This document shows, piece after piece, positions 9,371 through 18,376 of a DNA stretch of 64,000 nucleotides (position 1 is its first letter; every line of letters begins with the position of its first letter). The DNA comes from Psychrobacillus psychrodurans (lineage in GTDB: Bacteria; Bacillota; Bacilli; Bacillales_A; Planococcaceae), in assembly GCA_900114885.1 (NCBI GenBank), contig FOUN01000005.1:168460-232459 (forward strand). Direction: 5' to 3'. The position numbers and the translations under genes were made by a program. The notes beneath the pieces were generated by a model that was not told the origin of the DNA, made no database searches, and worked only from the letters and a program-made list of their open reading frames with translations.

Positions 9371-9403
9371 AAGAAAAAAGACCGTAATGTAGATTACAGT
9401 CTT
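9371..9403 (-). terminator. Terminator between the kinase gene and the ABC genes
   Basis: Arms AGACCGTAAT (9379-9388) and ATTACAGTCT (9393-9402), one G-T pair, 4-nt loop, followed on the minus strand by CTTTTTTC. It ends the regulator-kinase transcript about 60 bp after the kinase stop. Confidence 0.8.
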
Positions 9404-9461
9404 ATCATACAAAATGAATTCTTATTAAATCTTTGTGCAATTCTTAACTAATTCTTAATTC

Positions 9462-10727
9462 TTATGCTAGCATGATTTTCAGGACAACTGTAAAACCATC
9501 TTTTCGGTTGTAACAGCTAATTTGACCATACATATTCTCCATGAAGTACTTAGATATATATAGACCAAGACCTGAACCATTCTTGCCACCGACATTTTTC
9601 CCACGATAATATTTATTGAACAGTAGAGGTAATTCTTCTTCTTCAATTCCCGACCCAAAGTCTATAATGTAGAGCTCAAGGTAGCCATGTTTGAACTCGG
9701 ACTTAATAGTGACCTTTGTTCCTGCATATTTATATGAATTACTTATAATATTGTCTAATACCTGCTGCATACGTAGTGGATCCGTTAAAATAATACAGTG
9801 TGGAATTGAATCATATACGATTTGGTGATCATAATTGACATTTTCAATCATATCAACAAGCACTTCGCTCGATTCTTCGGATACCGTTAATTTTAATTGT
9901 TGCAGCTCTTCTAATGTGGCATGAAACATATCCGTAACAAGTAAGTCGATTTGATCAGCTTTTGAATAAATAGTATTTACTTGCTTGATCACCTTATCGT
10001 CTTTTACCTGCATAAGCATTAATTCACTAACCGCCTTTATTGAAGCAACCGGTGTTTTAATATCATGACTTAATGTGGCAACAAGCTCTTTTTTACTACG
10101 GTTGGATTCATACTCTCTTTGACGTGAAGCATCGAGTTCATCACGCAACAAATCAAAGCTTTCCGTGAACGCACCAAAGTAATTGTTCTCGTTCATTTTT
10201 AAAGGCATCTCCAAATTACCTCTAGCCACATTCACTGCGAAATATTGAAGCTGCTGAAAAGGTTTCAATAACGTTCTGTTAATATAGTAAAGATAAAATA
10301 TACTAAATATCGCTAATAAACCGAAAATGAAACTTACGGAAATGACGAGTTCCCTTTTCATTTGATCCATTAATTCTTGCTCATTATTACGGATAATTAT
10401 CTTCCCTACAATTTCGTTATTTTGCTTCAAATCTATAAATGTATCTCTATTTTCTATGGCTTCGTATATATTGTTAAAATGATTTCCTGGTGTTTGATAA
10501 ATCACGTTTTCTAAGTGATCTATAATAGAAAATGGTTGTTTTATGTCGCTATTATAAAAAGTTTCTTCACTAACTTGTCCCCAATTTTTTTCTACCGTTT
10601 TAACTACATCATTTATGGCTACAAGATCCACTTTTGGAATATCTTTATTGTTAATAATAATTATGGAGAAAGTAATTCCTATAGCAAAAACAACCAAAAT
10701 CATACACATTAGCAGCTTTATTTTCAT
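9462..10727 (-). CDS. Sensor histidine kinase
   Basis: A 421-aa membrane kinase, partner of the OmpR-type regulator it overlaps by 4 nt (ATGA). TM1 is at about 5-26, an extracytoplasmic sensor of about 100 residues follows, TM2 is at about 128-149, then a HAMP-like segment. The dimerisation domain has H221 in SHDIKTPVASI. The ATPase domain shows the N box (NIISNSYKYA), G1 (DFGSGI) and G2 (GSGLGLYIS). The large extracellular domain separates it from the short-loop BceS-type kinases usually paired with FtsX-type exporters, so it can sense directly rather than through the transporter. The signal is unknown. Confidence 0.93.
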   Translation of the reverse strand: MKIKLLMCMILVVFAIGITFSIIIINNKDIPKVDLVAINDVVKTVEKNWGQVSEETFYNSDIKQPFSIIDHLENVIYQTPGNHFNNIYEAIENRDTFIDLKQNNEIVGKIIIRNNEQELMDQMKRELVISVSFIFGLLAIFSIFYLYYINRTLLKPFQQLQYFAVNVARGNLEMPLKMNENNYFGAFTESFDLLRDELDASRQREYESNRSKKELVATLSHDIKTPVASIKAVSELMLMQVKDDKVIKQVNTIYSKADQIDLLVTDMFHATLEELQQLKLTVSEESSEVLVDMIENVNYDHQIVYDSIPHCIILTDPLRMQQVLDNIISNSYKYAGTKVTIKSEFKHGYLELYIIDFGSGIEEEELPLLFNKYYRGKNVGGKNGSGLGLYISKYFMENMYGQISCYNRKDGFTVVLKIMLA

Positions 10728-11413
10728 CTGTTAGTATCCTCTAATACATATCCTGTTCCCCATACAGTTTTTATAAATTGCGGGTCCTTTGGATTAAGTT
10801 CAATTTTCTCACGTAAATGCCGAATATGTACATTTAGGGTCCCATCCCCTACAAAGGTATCTTTCCATACATTTTGAAACAGTTCATCTTTTGTGATGAT
10901 ACGGTTTTTATTTTTCGCTAAATAATACAAAAGCTTATATTCCATTGTTTTTAGTTGAATATCAATACCATCTACTCGAACACGACGAAGTCTCGTATCA
11001 ATTTGGATCTGTCCGAACTCTAATACACCTTGTTGAATGCTAGAACTATTGCCATATCTTTTAAGTACCGCTTTTACTTTAGCTAATAAAATACTTAATG
11101 TATATGGCTTATGAATATAATCGTCGCCACCTATATTAAGCGCAATTAAAACATCATCATCACTAGAACGAGCACTTATAAATAAGATAGGAATCTGCGT
11201 TGTTTCACGCAATTTTTTACACAAATCAAACCCCGATTCATTACCGAGATTGATGTCTAGAAGAATCAAAGACGGTTTATGTTCTTCCAAAAAACGTTCG
11301 CACTCTTCCGCATTTGTCACAAATGCTGTTTTGACTTCAAACATATTAAAATATTCACAAGTTGTTTCTGCTAAAGCAATTTCGTCATCTACAATTAAAC
11401 AATCTAATTTCAT
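10724..11413 (-). CDS. OmpR family response regulator
   Basis: A 229-aa two-domain regulator. The receiver domain (1-120) has the acidic pair DD (9-10), phosphoacceptor D53 in LILLDINLG, the conserved Thr/Ser region PILFISARSS and the Lys of HKPYTL. The C-terminal winged helix (about 130-225) includes the LKTMEYKLLYYLAKNKNRIITKDEL recognition region and a VHIRHLREKIE helix. It heads the two-gene regulator-kinase operon and probably controls the ABC exporter downstream. It is normal in length. No binding site could be pinned down upstream of the ABC genes. Confidence 0.95.
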   Translation of the reverse strand: MKLDCLIVDDEIALAETTCEYFNMFEVKTAFVTNAEECERFLEEHKPSLILLDINLGNESGFDLCKKLRETTQIPILFISARSSDDDVLIALNIGGDDYIHKPYTLSILLAKVKAVLKRYGNSSSIQQGVLEFGQIQIDTRLRRVRVDGIDIQLKTMEYKLLYYLAKNKNRIITKDELFQNVWKDTFVGDGTLNVHIRHLREKIELNPKDPQFIKTVWGTGYVLEDTNR

Positions 11414-11619
11414 CGTAAATCTCCTAGAAAAAGACTTTCCTACTTGTTTAACAGGATATTTATAGTATACATTAAATTGAATTTAAGGGTGTAAATTTAT
11501 GGATATACTTATTTAATAAAGAAGGAATTAAGTAGCAATATAAAATTATCTTCTCCATTGAATACTGCATTGCCTTTCGCCCTATCTTAATCTCCATAAT
11601 TCTCATACAAATCCCTAAC

Positions 11620-11668
11620 ATAAAAACAACCCTTGAAATGCCTAAAATCAGACACATCCAAGGGTTTC
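11620..11668 (-). terminator. Terminator downstream of the dus gene
   Basis: Arms AACCCTTG (11628-11635) and CAAGGGTT (11659-11666), followed on the minus strand by GTTTTTA. It lies about 130 bp past the dus stop. The remainder of 11414-11798 holds no convincing gene. Confidence 0.65.
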
Positions 11669-11798
11669 GATAATAATTTTAACCCCAGACTGCTTCGGAA
11701 TGTGTAGCCTGTAGGTGGGAATAAGGGGGATGGTGGTTTAATACATCTTTAAAACAAAAGATAGTGAATAAAATAAATCACATGAGTTGAGAGTTACA

Positions 11799-12767
11799 TC
11801 AACCCTCTTCTCCAAAGTTATCAAGCAATGCACGCACTTCATCCGTCGATTTTGTGTTCATCAATTGATTTCTTAGTTCGCCAGCTCCACGGAATCCTTT
11901 GACATATATTTTGAAGAAGCGGTGTAGTGCTGTGATGGAACGTGGCAATTCTGCTGAATATTGATCTTGAAGATCCAGTTGTAATCTTAGTAGATCTAGA
12001 TATTCTGAAGTACTATGCTCTTTCGGTTCCTTTTCAAATGCAAAAGGATTTTTAAAAATACCACGTCCAATCATAACCCCATCAACGCCATATTGGTGGA
12101 CGAGCTTCAACCCAGTTTCCCGGTCAGGAATATCGCCGTTAATCGTTAATAGCGTATTCGGCGCGATACGATCACGTAATTTTTTAATTTCCGGGATTAG
12201 CTCCCAATGTGCATCTACTTGGCTCAATTCTTTTCTTGTACGTAGATGAATTGATAGATTAGCAATATCTTGTTCCAAAATATGTGTTAGCCAGTCCTGC
12301 CACTCCTCTAACTCCGAGTAACCAAGCCTCGTCTTAACACTGACAGGTAAACCTCCCGCTTTTGCTGCTTGTATAATTTCAGCTGCAACATCTGGACGTA
12401 AAATTAGGCCGCTTCCTTTCCCTCTCGTTGCTACATTCGGTACAGGACAACCCATATTAATATCTATTCCTTTAAAGCCAAGTTCTGCCATGCCAATACT
12501 CATTTCACGGAAATGGTCGGGCTTGTCTCCCCATATATGTGCAACCATTGGCTGTTCATCTTCTGTAAATATCAAACGTCCACGAACACTTTTCTGTCCT
12601 TCCGGATGACAATAGCTCTCCGTATTTGTAAACTCTGTAAAAAATACATCCGGTCTACCTGCTTTACTTACGACATGACGAAAAACAACATCCGTCACAT
12701 CTTCCATTGGTGCAAGTACAAAAAATGGTCGTGGTAAATCAAGCCAAAAATTCTCTTTCATATTCAA
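11799..12767 (-). CDS. tRNA-dihydrouridine synthase
   Basis: A 322-aa FMN/NADPH-dependent enzyme reducing uridine to dihydrouridine in tRNA D-arms. TIM-barrel signs: the N-terminal [18 protein letters not shown], the catalytic Cys in [11 protein letters not shown] (followed by the RGKGSGL loop), the flavin-phosphate elements VSVKTRLGY and LTINGDI, and [15 protein letters not shown]. The C-terminal helical RNA-binding domain (about 245-320) is present. The start is probably TTG at 12767: GAGAGGA lies 8 nt before it but 14 nt before the in-frame ATG at 12761. The DusB/DusC subgroup is not resolved. Confidence 0.93.
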   Translation of the reverse strand: MNMKENFWLDLPRPFFVLAPMEDVTDVVFRHVVSKAGRPDVFFTEFTNTESYCHPEGQKSVRGRLIFTEDEQPMVAHIWGDKPDHFREMSIGMAELGFKGIDINMGCPVPNVATRGKGSGLILRPDVAAEIIQAAKAGGLPVSVKTRLGYSELEEWQDWLTHILEQDIANLSIHLRTRKELSQVDAHWELIPEIKKLRDRIAPNTLLTINGDIPDRETGLKLVHQYGVDGVMIGRGIFKNPFAFEKEPKEHSTSEYLDLLRLQLDLQDQYSAELPRSITALHRFFKIYVKGFRGAGELRNQLMNTKSTDEVRALLDNFGEEG

Positions 12768-13120
12768 AGTTCAAATCCTCTCATCATGGTGTAATCGGCG
12801 AGTAAATATATAAATTAATTTCATTCAATCATACTAATTTATGAAATCCCTATAGCATTGATTTCGACTTTAGGCGGGCGGTTTCCATGGGCGGCTCGAG
12901 CCTGTAGTCTATCACTCGTGTTGGTCCCACTGGAGTTGCTTCCTTCCCCTCCAATGTAACACTCGTATATTTAAATTAAATAAGTAATTATGAAATCGAC
13001 TTCTACAAGTCATTATTATAGTATAACCTAGCTTTTTAAAATTATCTCCAAACATGTTTGCTAAAAAGTTCAATGTTTAAAATTTCACTATTACCTTGTT
13101 TTCTCCTTGAATGTAGAATT
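12768..13120. other. Gene-free stretch with a GC-rich palindrome-like patch
   Basis: About 350 bp without a supportable gene. At 12870-12960 the base composition jumps from AT-rich to GC-rich (GGCGGGCGGTTTCCATGGG and so on, including CTCGAG and CCATGG palindromes). This is the style of degraded dispersed repeats common in Bacillales. No complete structure or ORF can be read in it. Confidence 0.35.
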
Positions 13121-13177
13121 AAAAGCAGACGGTCATTTAGAGGTGCATATCGCCCTTCCAAACCGTCTGCTTTTTTA
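13121..13177. terminator. Bidirectional terminator after the yfiT-type gene
   Basis: A 12-bp stem AAAGCAGACGGT (13122-13133) / ACCGTCTGCTTT (13162-13173) with TTTTTT on the plus side and TTTT on the minus side. It ends the gene whose stop is at 13215. Confidence 0.8.
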
Positions 13178-13214
13178 TTCCATCAAATATTTAGTTAGAT
13201 AAAACCATAGTGTA

Positions 13215-13724
13215 TTATTTTGATAATGCGATTTTTATATGAGCTAAATGATGCTCTTCGTGCCAAGCTAATTTTGCAACTTTTGTTGCCACTGTTATTG
13301 TACCGTTTGTTTTGTGAGTAAAGGCTCGTTCTAATTGATCTTCAGTTAAACTTTGTCCTAAGTATACAATACGCTCATTTATCCCCTCTAACATTTTAAT
13401 AGAACATTCTACAGGAAGCTCTGTATCTGGTTGAACAGCCCACTTTTCCTCACTAAAACCAGGTACTACTGGATTCTCATTAGTTAAAGCTAGCTTCAAA
13501 CGTTGGTACATGTTCAACTGTGAATCTGCAATATGATGAACAAGCTGACGAATTGTCCATGCACCTTCACGATAGGTTTTGTTTAAATCCTCATCACTTA
13601 ATGTATCAACAGTTTCCCTAAGTCGCACCGTATACGTTCTAATATCCTGTAGCCATTCTTGAATATTTTCTAATGTTACTTTTTCAGGAACTTGTAATTC
13701 TCCAATTGGGTATCTAACATTCAC
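13215..13724 (-). CDS. yfiT: DinB/YfiT family metal-dependent protein
   Basis: A 169-aa four-helix-bundle protein of the DinB superfamily, YfiT branch, often annotated as a putative metal hydrolase or bacillithiol S-transferase. The metal-binding His triad is visible: QLVHHIADS (H63/H64) and AWHEEHHLAHI (H155, H158/H159). The branch is recognised by the N-terminal RYPIGEL and the TYREGAWTIRQLVHH motif. It is full length with an AAGGGGG ribosome site. It is monocistronic. The thiol-transferase role is a family prediction, consistent with bacillithiol-using Bacillales; the real substrate is unknown. Confidence 0.9.
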   Translation of the reverse strand: MNVRYPIGELQVPEKVTLENIQEWLQDIRTYTVRLRETVDTLSDEDLNKTYREGAWTIRQLVHHIADSQLNMYQRLKLALTNENPVVPGFSEEKWAVQPDTELPVECSIKMLEGINERIVYLGQSLTEDQLERAFTHKTNGTITVATKVAKLAWHEEHHLAHIKIALSK

Positions 13725-13879
13725 TTTTCAACCCCCTTTTTCCTATTCTTTATTTTTGATATTTACACTACTATATCAAGCGGCTTAAATGTTGTTAACA
13801 TTACTAAACTAATAATCACCTATTATTGGAACTAAAAAAGTCGATTTCTCACTTGGAACTCCTTCTTTAACTTATGTTG

Positions 13880-14731
13880 CTAACATTCCATTCCTGCAAT
13901 TCCAAAACCACCAGGTCCTGCATGGGTAGAAATCATTGCGCCAGCTTGCATCCATGTTACTTTCTCGAAACCTGTTTCATTTGCGATTTCATTCATTCTA
14001 CTCTTAATACTCTCATCTAGTCCGATAGAGTAGATTAAATACAGCTGTTTTCTATCAATTTCGTATTGATTTAAGTAATCTCGCATGAGCTTTTCCGCCA
14101 CAATGTTCATACTCCCACGATATTTTCTAGTGGAAACAAGCTTTCCTTCTATTAACTCTATACAGGGCTTTATTTTTAATAATAACCCTCCAATATAAGC
14201 TACATTACTTACCCGTCCACCCGCTCTGAGAAAGTCTAAACTACCGGGAAGGAAAGCCAATCTTGTTTTAGGAACCACAGATTCTATTTTTTCTATTAAG
14301 TGAACATGACTAATGGAAGGTTCTTCCTCGAGTAAAGTTGCCGCATATATCACGATTGCAGCCAATCCACCTGTAACGTTTAGTGCATCAATGAGAAAAA
14401 GATCTTCAAAACCTTCCGCGGCAATTAACGCACTCTGAAAGGACGCAGATGCTTTAGAGGTATATCCAATGTGAATAATAATGCTATCTGGAAAATCTAT
14501 TCTAATTTTTGTAAACAATTCATGATACTCATGTACATTCGTTGCTGTAGTAGATGGTATTTTTTTTGTGCGACTATGATAATCAAAAACTTCCTCTACC
14601 GATAGCTCACCATCTAAATAATCCTTCCCATCCATGATGACGTGCATGGGTACGACTTGAATTTGATATTTTTCAACCAGGTCCTTCGGTAAATCCGCTC
14701 CACTCTCTGTCGAAAAAATAATCCTTTTCAT
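13880..14731 (-). CDS. DegV family fatty-acid-binding protein
   Basis: A 283-aa cytosolic protein of the DegV/FakB family, which holds a single fatty acid for presentation to the FakA kinase. Recognised by the N-terminal STESGADLPKDL, the VVPMHVIMDGKDYLDG strand, PSTTATNVHEY, and IHIGYTSKASASFQSAL with its conserved Ser. SLDFLRAGGRVSNVAYIGGLL and the closing THAGPGGFGIAGM, which contacts the carboxylate, also fit. Its length is standard. No fakA-like gene is nearby, and several paralogues per genome are usual. The start has AAAGGA upstream. No clear terminator follows it. Confidence 0.93.
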   Translation of the reverse strand: MKRIIFSTESGADLPKDLVEKYQIQVVPMHVIMDGKDYLDGELSVEEVFDYHSRTKKIPSTTATNVHEYHELFTKIRIDFPDSIIIHIGYTSKASASFQSALIAAEGFEDLFLIDALNVTGGLAAIVIYAATLLEEEPSISHVHLIEKIESVVPKTRLAFLPGSLDFLRAGGRVSNVAYIGGLLLKIKPCIELIEGKLVSTRKYRGSMNIVAEKLMRDYLNQYEIDRKQLYLIYSIGLDESIKSRMNEIANETGFEKVTWMQAGAMISTHAGPGGFGIAGMEC

Positions 14732-15265
14732 TGAACATTCCTTTCAACTAACGCAGCTGTCCTGCTGCGTAATTAGTTATTTATATATCCTAAATATACA
14801 CTAGAAAGGGATATTATTCATTAAATAATCAGAAAATTTTAGCGAGTAATGGATTATCAACACTAATGTAGACATATAAAACAAGGTCTATTAAGCTTCT
14901 CTATAATGTAAAATCATCTATTCTTCTCAAACTAATTCTACAATACTTACTTACCACCATTCATGATTTAAAACTAGTATAAATGTAAAAGCAGTCGGTT
15001 TAGATATGCATCATTGCACTTCTAAACCATCTGCTTAATTAATTTATTGAATTAATGTTCCATCTATAAATCGTCCAAACCCTCATTCCACGGTTAACTA
15101 AAAGTCTTGAGACCAAATGTTCTTTTCACACTCTTTGCTCCCATTCTTTTCGAGTTACAATAAAGTTGTGATTCCCCTTATTCCCCTAAGTGTAGTAAGG
15201 AGAAGGGTTAGGAGGAGAAAATTAGGTTAATAAGTGTGTAGCCATCCGCTCCTACCTCGCTCGCA
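14732..15265. other. Gene-free interval with a terminator hairpin
   Basis: About 530 bp with no ORF I would call. The only structure is a hairpin at 14987-15036 (arm AAGCAGTCGGTTTAGA and its near-complement TCTAAACCATCTGCTT), which probably ends transcription from the gene with its stop at 15266. The rest is AT-rich sequence with short runs such as ATTCCCCTTATTCCCC near 15171, of no assignable function. Confidence 0.5.
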
Positions 15266-15928
15266 TTAGTCCATCACATTTAGTACATAACTCCACTTTT
15301 CATTGTCGGTTAATATGGACATTTCTACTTCTAAATTGCCACCTAGATAAACATTCTGCCCTTGAATGGAAACAACCATTGCTTGCACGATTGGATCACT
15401 GTCATTTTTTTGATAGACATCGCCAATTCTAGGTGTATACGTTTCCGACAAATCGGTTTCTACCGGTTGTGATTCCAACTCCTCAGCCATTTCTGCATTC
15501 GGGTCCTGTAAGTCGATAATCGTCGCGCCATCCTCAAGTCCAGGAACCATCACCCAGTATTCATCGTGTCTGATTCCATTCGACAGATTACTAATCACGC
15601 CATTTCTTTCAACTGAGGATACGATTTCAATAGCATTGAGATGGTGATGATCCAGCGAATCAGGTTTTGGATTGATCACTAAAATGTAATCACCGACTTT
15701 AGCCTTGACGTCCTTATTGAGTGTAAAACGTTTTTGATTGTAAGCAAAACTATCTAAGTGTTTAGGCTTATAGAAATCAATTTCTTTCGCCATAGCAAGC
15801 TGTTGTTTGAAATTCTCCAGGCGAATGAGGTGAATTGACTGTTTAAAAAATGCCTTTACTGAATACACTTTATGCAATTTATTTTGATAATAAACAAATT
15901 GGCCTTTACGTACGTTTACAAGCTTCAT
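15266..15928 (-). CDS. Hypothetical protein beside the BCCT transporter
   Basis: A 220-aa protein I do not recognise. It has no membrane segment or signal peptide. The sequence reads as beta-rich, with short repeated 'RKGQFVYYQNKLHKVYSV', 'KVGDYILVINPK' and 'RIGDVYQKNDSDPIVQAMVV' strands that look like three SH3-like or KOW-like barrels in a row. An acidic linker falls near 150-165. It starts 40 nt after the stop of the osmolyte transporter and has a GAGGTGG ribosome site, so co-transcription is likely. A role tied to osmotic regulation is a guess from position only. Confidence 0.75.
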   Translation of the reverse strand: MKLVNVRKGQFVYYQNKLHKVYSVKAFFKQSIHLIRLENFKQQLAMAKEIDFYKPKHLDSFAYNQKRFTLNKDVKAKVGDYILVINPKPDSLDHHHLNAIEIVSSVERNGVISNLSNGIRHDEYWVMVPGLEDGATIIDLQDPNAEMAEELESQPVETDLSETYTPRIGDVYQKNDSDPIVQAMVVSIQGQNVYLGGNLEVEMSILTDNEKWSYVLNVMD

Positions 15929-15968
15929 TTATCATTCCACCTCGCTGTAAAATATTGTTGATCTCCAA

Positions 15969-17444
15969 TCATTCGGTTCGTTTAATTGTTTTGTAAAACG
16001 ATATGACCATTAGAATAAGAATAATAGAAAATGGGAGTGCTGCAATTATGAGCATATTTTGAAAACCGTCAAGACCGCCGGAGTACATAACAATTGCAGC
16101 CATCGCTGAGAGAATCAGGCCCCAAACTATTTTCACGACGTTTGATGGATTAAGTTGTCCTCCTGTACTAAACATACCGATTACGAATGTGGCTGAATCG
16201 GCAGATGTAATGAAAAATATCGCAATCACAACTATCGTCAAAAAAGATAGTATCATACCAATTGGGTAATGTTCATACATGCCGAATGTTACTGTTTCTG
16301 TAGCCAATTTGGACAGTTTTGCAATGCCATGTTGTTCTAAGTTCAATGCTGACCCACCAAATACAGCGAAAAAAATGAACGTCACAAGGGTAGGGGCGAT
16401 TAATACACCAATTATAAATTGTCTAATTGTACGTCCCTTTGATACACGTGCAATAAACATTCCAACAAATGGTGCCCATGATATCCACCATGACCAATAA
16501 AAGATGGTCCAGTCGTTAACCCAGTCCCTTTGAGCTTCGTTTACTGGCTTTAAATCGAAACTCATTTGTATAAAGTTGCCTATATAATTACCGATTGTCG
16601 TTACAAACATATTTGTAATATACATTGTTGGCCCTACGATAAATAATGCGAGCAGCAGTATAAGTGCGAGCCACAAGTTGATCGAACTTAGATATTTAAT
16701 GCCGTTTCCAATACCTGTCCATGCGGATGCGATGAAAATGACAGTGGCTACAACTAAAATAATTAGTTGAAACCAAAAAGATTTCGGTGCGTTAAATAAA
16801 AAGGTTAATCCACTGTTGATTTGGGCCGAGCCAAATCCAAGTGTGGAGGCAACGCCGACCACTGTAGCAAAAATAGCAAGTGTATCGACTACTCGGCCAA
16901 CAGTGCCGCGCATCATTTTTTTGCCGAATAAAGGTTCAAGTGTTGCGCTGATCAAACCAGGAGCGCCTACACGGAATTTAAAATAAGCAAAGATTAGTGC
17001 AACTACAGCGTATAATCCCCAGCCGTGGAAACCCCAATGTAACGAAGTGTATTGAAGCGATTCCAAAATCGCCTGCTCCGAACCCGGCTCCGCGTTTGGT
17101 GATTTTATAAAAGCATGGGAGATGGTCTCTGCTGTCGTAAAAAACATGAGTCCGATTCCCATACCTGCACTAAATAACATCGCAAACCAGGCAGGCAAGC
17201 TGAAATCCGGTTCATCATCATCTTTCCCCAGCTTTATATTACCAAAACGTGAAAACATCATATAAATACAAAAACTGATTAGTGCAGCGATAACAAGTGT
17301 GTAAAACCATCCAAACTGATTGGAAATAAAATCGGTCACGGATGCGGTAAATTCATTTAAATAATCGGGAGCAAGAGTTCCCAAAAGCACAATTGCAACA
17401 CATATAGTAATGGCATACCAAAATACTTTTGTAATATGCAACAA
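15969..17444 (-). CDS. BCCT family transporter (glycine betaine type)
   Basis: A 491-aa sodium-coupled symporter of the betaine-choline-carnitine family with about 12 membrane helices. Diagnostic stretches: DFSLPAWFAMLFSAGMGIGLMFF with the Gly-rich TM3 motif, SLHWGFHGWGLY, and the Trp-box WSWWISWAPFVGMFIARVSKGR, which forms the quaternary-amine site. This predicts uptake of glycine betaine or a similar osmoprotectant (OpuD/BetL-like). The start is uncertain among TTG 17444, TTG 17441 and later codons; the GGGGGAG site is only 2-5 nt from the TTGs. A hairpin with a T-run stands 70 bp upstream. Confidence 0.92.
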   Translation of the reverse strand: MLHITKVFWYAITICVAIVLLGTLAPDYLNEFTASVTDFISNQFGWFYTLVIAALISFCIYMMFSRFGNIKLGKDDDEPDFSLPAWFAMLFSAGMGIGLMFFTTAETISHAFIKSPNAEPGSEQAILESLQYTSLHWGFHGWGLYAVVALIFAYFKFRVGAPGLISATLEPLFGKKMMRGTVGRVVDTLAIFATVVGVASTLGFGSAQINSGLTFLFNAPKSFWFQLIILVVATVIFIASAWTGIGNGIKYLSSINLWLALILLLALFIVGPTMYITNMFVTTIGNYIGNFIQMSFDLKPVNEAQRDWVNDWTIFYWSWWISWAPFVGMFIARVSKGRTIRQFIIGVLIAPTLVTFIFFAVFGGSALNLEQHGIAKLSKLATETVTFGMYEHYPIGMILSFLTIVVIAIFFITSADSATFVIGMFSTGGQLNPSNVVKIVWGLILSAMAAIVMYSGGLDGFQNMLIIAALPFSIILILMVISFYKTIKRTE

Positions 17445-17510
17445 AACTCCCCCATTCTTTACTAATAACAGGGTGTGTATTCTTATCTATCTCTATGCAT
17501 ATGTATCATT

Positions 17511-17541
17511 CAAAAAATCCCCCGACCATTAGACCAGGGGA
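17511..17541 (-). terminator. Terminator upstream of the BCCT gene
   Basis: Arms TCCCCCGACC (17518-17527) and GGTCTAATGG-side complement ending AGGGG (to 17540), followed on the minus strand by TTTTTT (17512-17517). It lies between the zinc-finger gene and the transporter. It could end upstream transcription or act as a leader attenuator; the former is simpler. Confidence 0.65.
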
Positions 17542-17676
17542 ACATAAAACACACTTCAGTATTCAACTAAAATCCGCTAAACCTATTGCCACCAAGTTAT
17601 TTCAACATTATTAAAGCCACACACTCCACGTGCGTAATGACTTAAGTCTTATACAACCACGCTAAAGGAATTTCTC

Positions 17677-17752
17677 TAGGGGGTGAATTTATCAATTTTT
17701 ACCCCTTTCGCATGATAATTTACCCCTTTAGACAAGGCTTTATCCCCGTGGG
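17677..17752. repeat. Short 21-bp-period array of a TACCCC motif
   Basis: Three copies of the pattern TTACCCCTTT or TTATCCCC have their C-runs starting at 17702, 17723 and 17744, exactly 21 bp apart. Inverted GGGG copies flank both sides (near 17679 and 17750). The stretch is intergenic, between the zinc-finger HTH gene and the BCCT transporter. The same 21-bp period recurs with other motifs at 28.2, 33.6 and 50.9 kb. Confidence 0.5.
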
Positions 17753-17755
17753 GTA

Positions 17756-17787
17756 AGTTTTGCTAAAGAGTTATACTCTTAGCAAAA
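17756..17787 (-). terminator. Hairpin just after the zinc-finger HTH gene
   Basis: Arms GTTTTGCTAAAGAG and CTCTTAGCAAAAC separated by TTATA. It is directly downstream of the stop at 17793. It lacks a good T-run on the minus strand, so termination is possible but not certain. Confidence 0.5.
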
Positions 17788-17792
17788 CCAAT

Positions 17793-18308
17793 TTACATTC
17801 CATCAGTTTCTTTTTCTTCAATACCCATAATTAAATTTCTTATCCAACCTGGTGCATTTGGCATGGACGTACCTTCTTCTAAACAACGTACGACTTCTTC
17901 TACATCTTCTTTTCTCCAGAACCTATCTCGAATATAACACTTGGTAGAACAGAAATTTGCTTGTGATACTCTACTTTCAAATTCCTTCCTACAGTAGTAG
18001 CACACTCTCTGATACGTAGTTGGATGGTTTTCCTCCCATTTTCTTTTACACTTCTGAGAGCAGTAAGCCTTTGGGCGTCCACCCGTGGGCTTTTCATTTA
18101 TTCGAGCACCAAAATTCTTACAGAATTCTTTCGAATAAATATAATCTTCTTTTTTCTTTTTGATCTCAGCACCATACCCATCAATCCCTTGTGCCTTACA
18201 AAAGTTTCTTACCTTATCTCTGGATAAATCTAAAGCAGCAGCGATACTTCGATAACCAATACCTATTTTACGCAATTCTATAATCTTTTCTTTATGTTCA
18301 TCGGTCAT
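17793..18308 (-). CDS. HTH and zinc-finger protein of a mobile element
   Basis: A 171-aa predicted DNA-binding protein. Residues 1-45 form a resolvase-like helix-turn-helix (LRKIGIGYRSIAAALDLSRDKVRNF). Two zinc-knuckle segments follow. The second is intact (CYYCRKEF ... ANFCSTKC), while the first has lost one ligand (CKNFG where CxxC is expected, then YCSQKCKRKW). The C-terminus is a short helical tail. Proteins of this make-up are usually carried by integrative elements in Firmicutes. The start is ATG 18308: GGAGG lies 8 nt upstream, inside the longer frame that begins at 18326. It forms the left edge of the accessory island. Confidence 0.75.
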   Translation of the reverse strand: MTDEHKEKIIELRKIGIGYRSIAAALDLSRDKVRNFCKAQGIDGYGAEIKKKKEDYIYSKEFCKNFGARINEKPTGGRPKAYCSQKCKRKWEENHPTTYQRVCYYCRKEFESRVSQANFCSTKCYIRDRFWRKEDVEEVVRCLEEGTSMPNAPGWIRNLIMGIEEKETDGM

Positions 18309-18376
18309 TTGCATTACCTCCATCAATTTATTGATGTTTAGTAATGCCCTTAAAAGACGAGGAAGTCAAGCTCACC

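Noticed and set aside
9322..9461. Leader regulatory RNA before the ABC genes
   Set aside because: The only structure is a conventional terminator that closes the kinase transcript.
11472..11657. 61-aa minus-strand ORF with hydrophobic start
   Set aside because: It overlaps the terminator downstream of dus, has no ribosome site and shows no family features.
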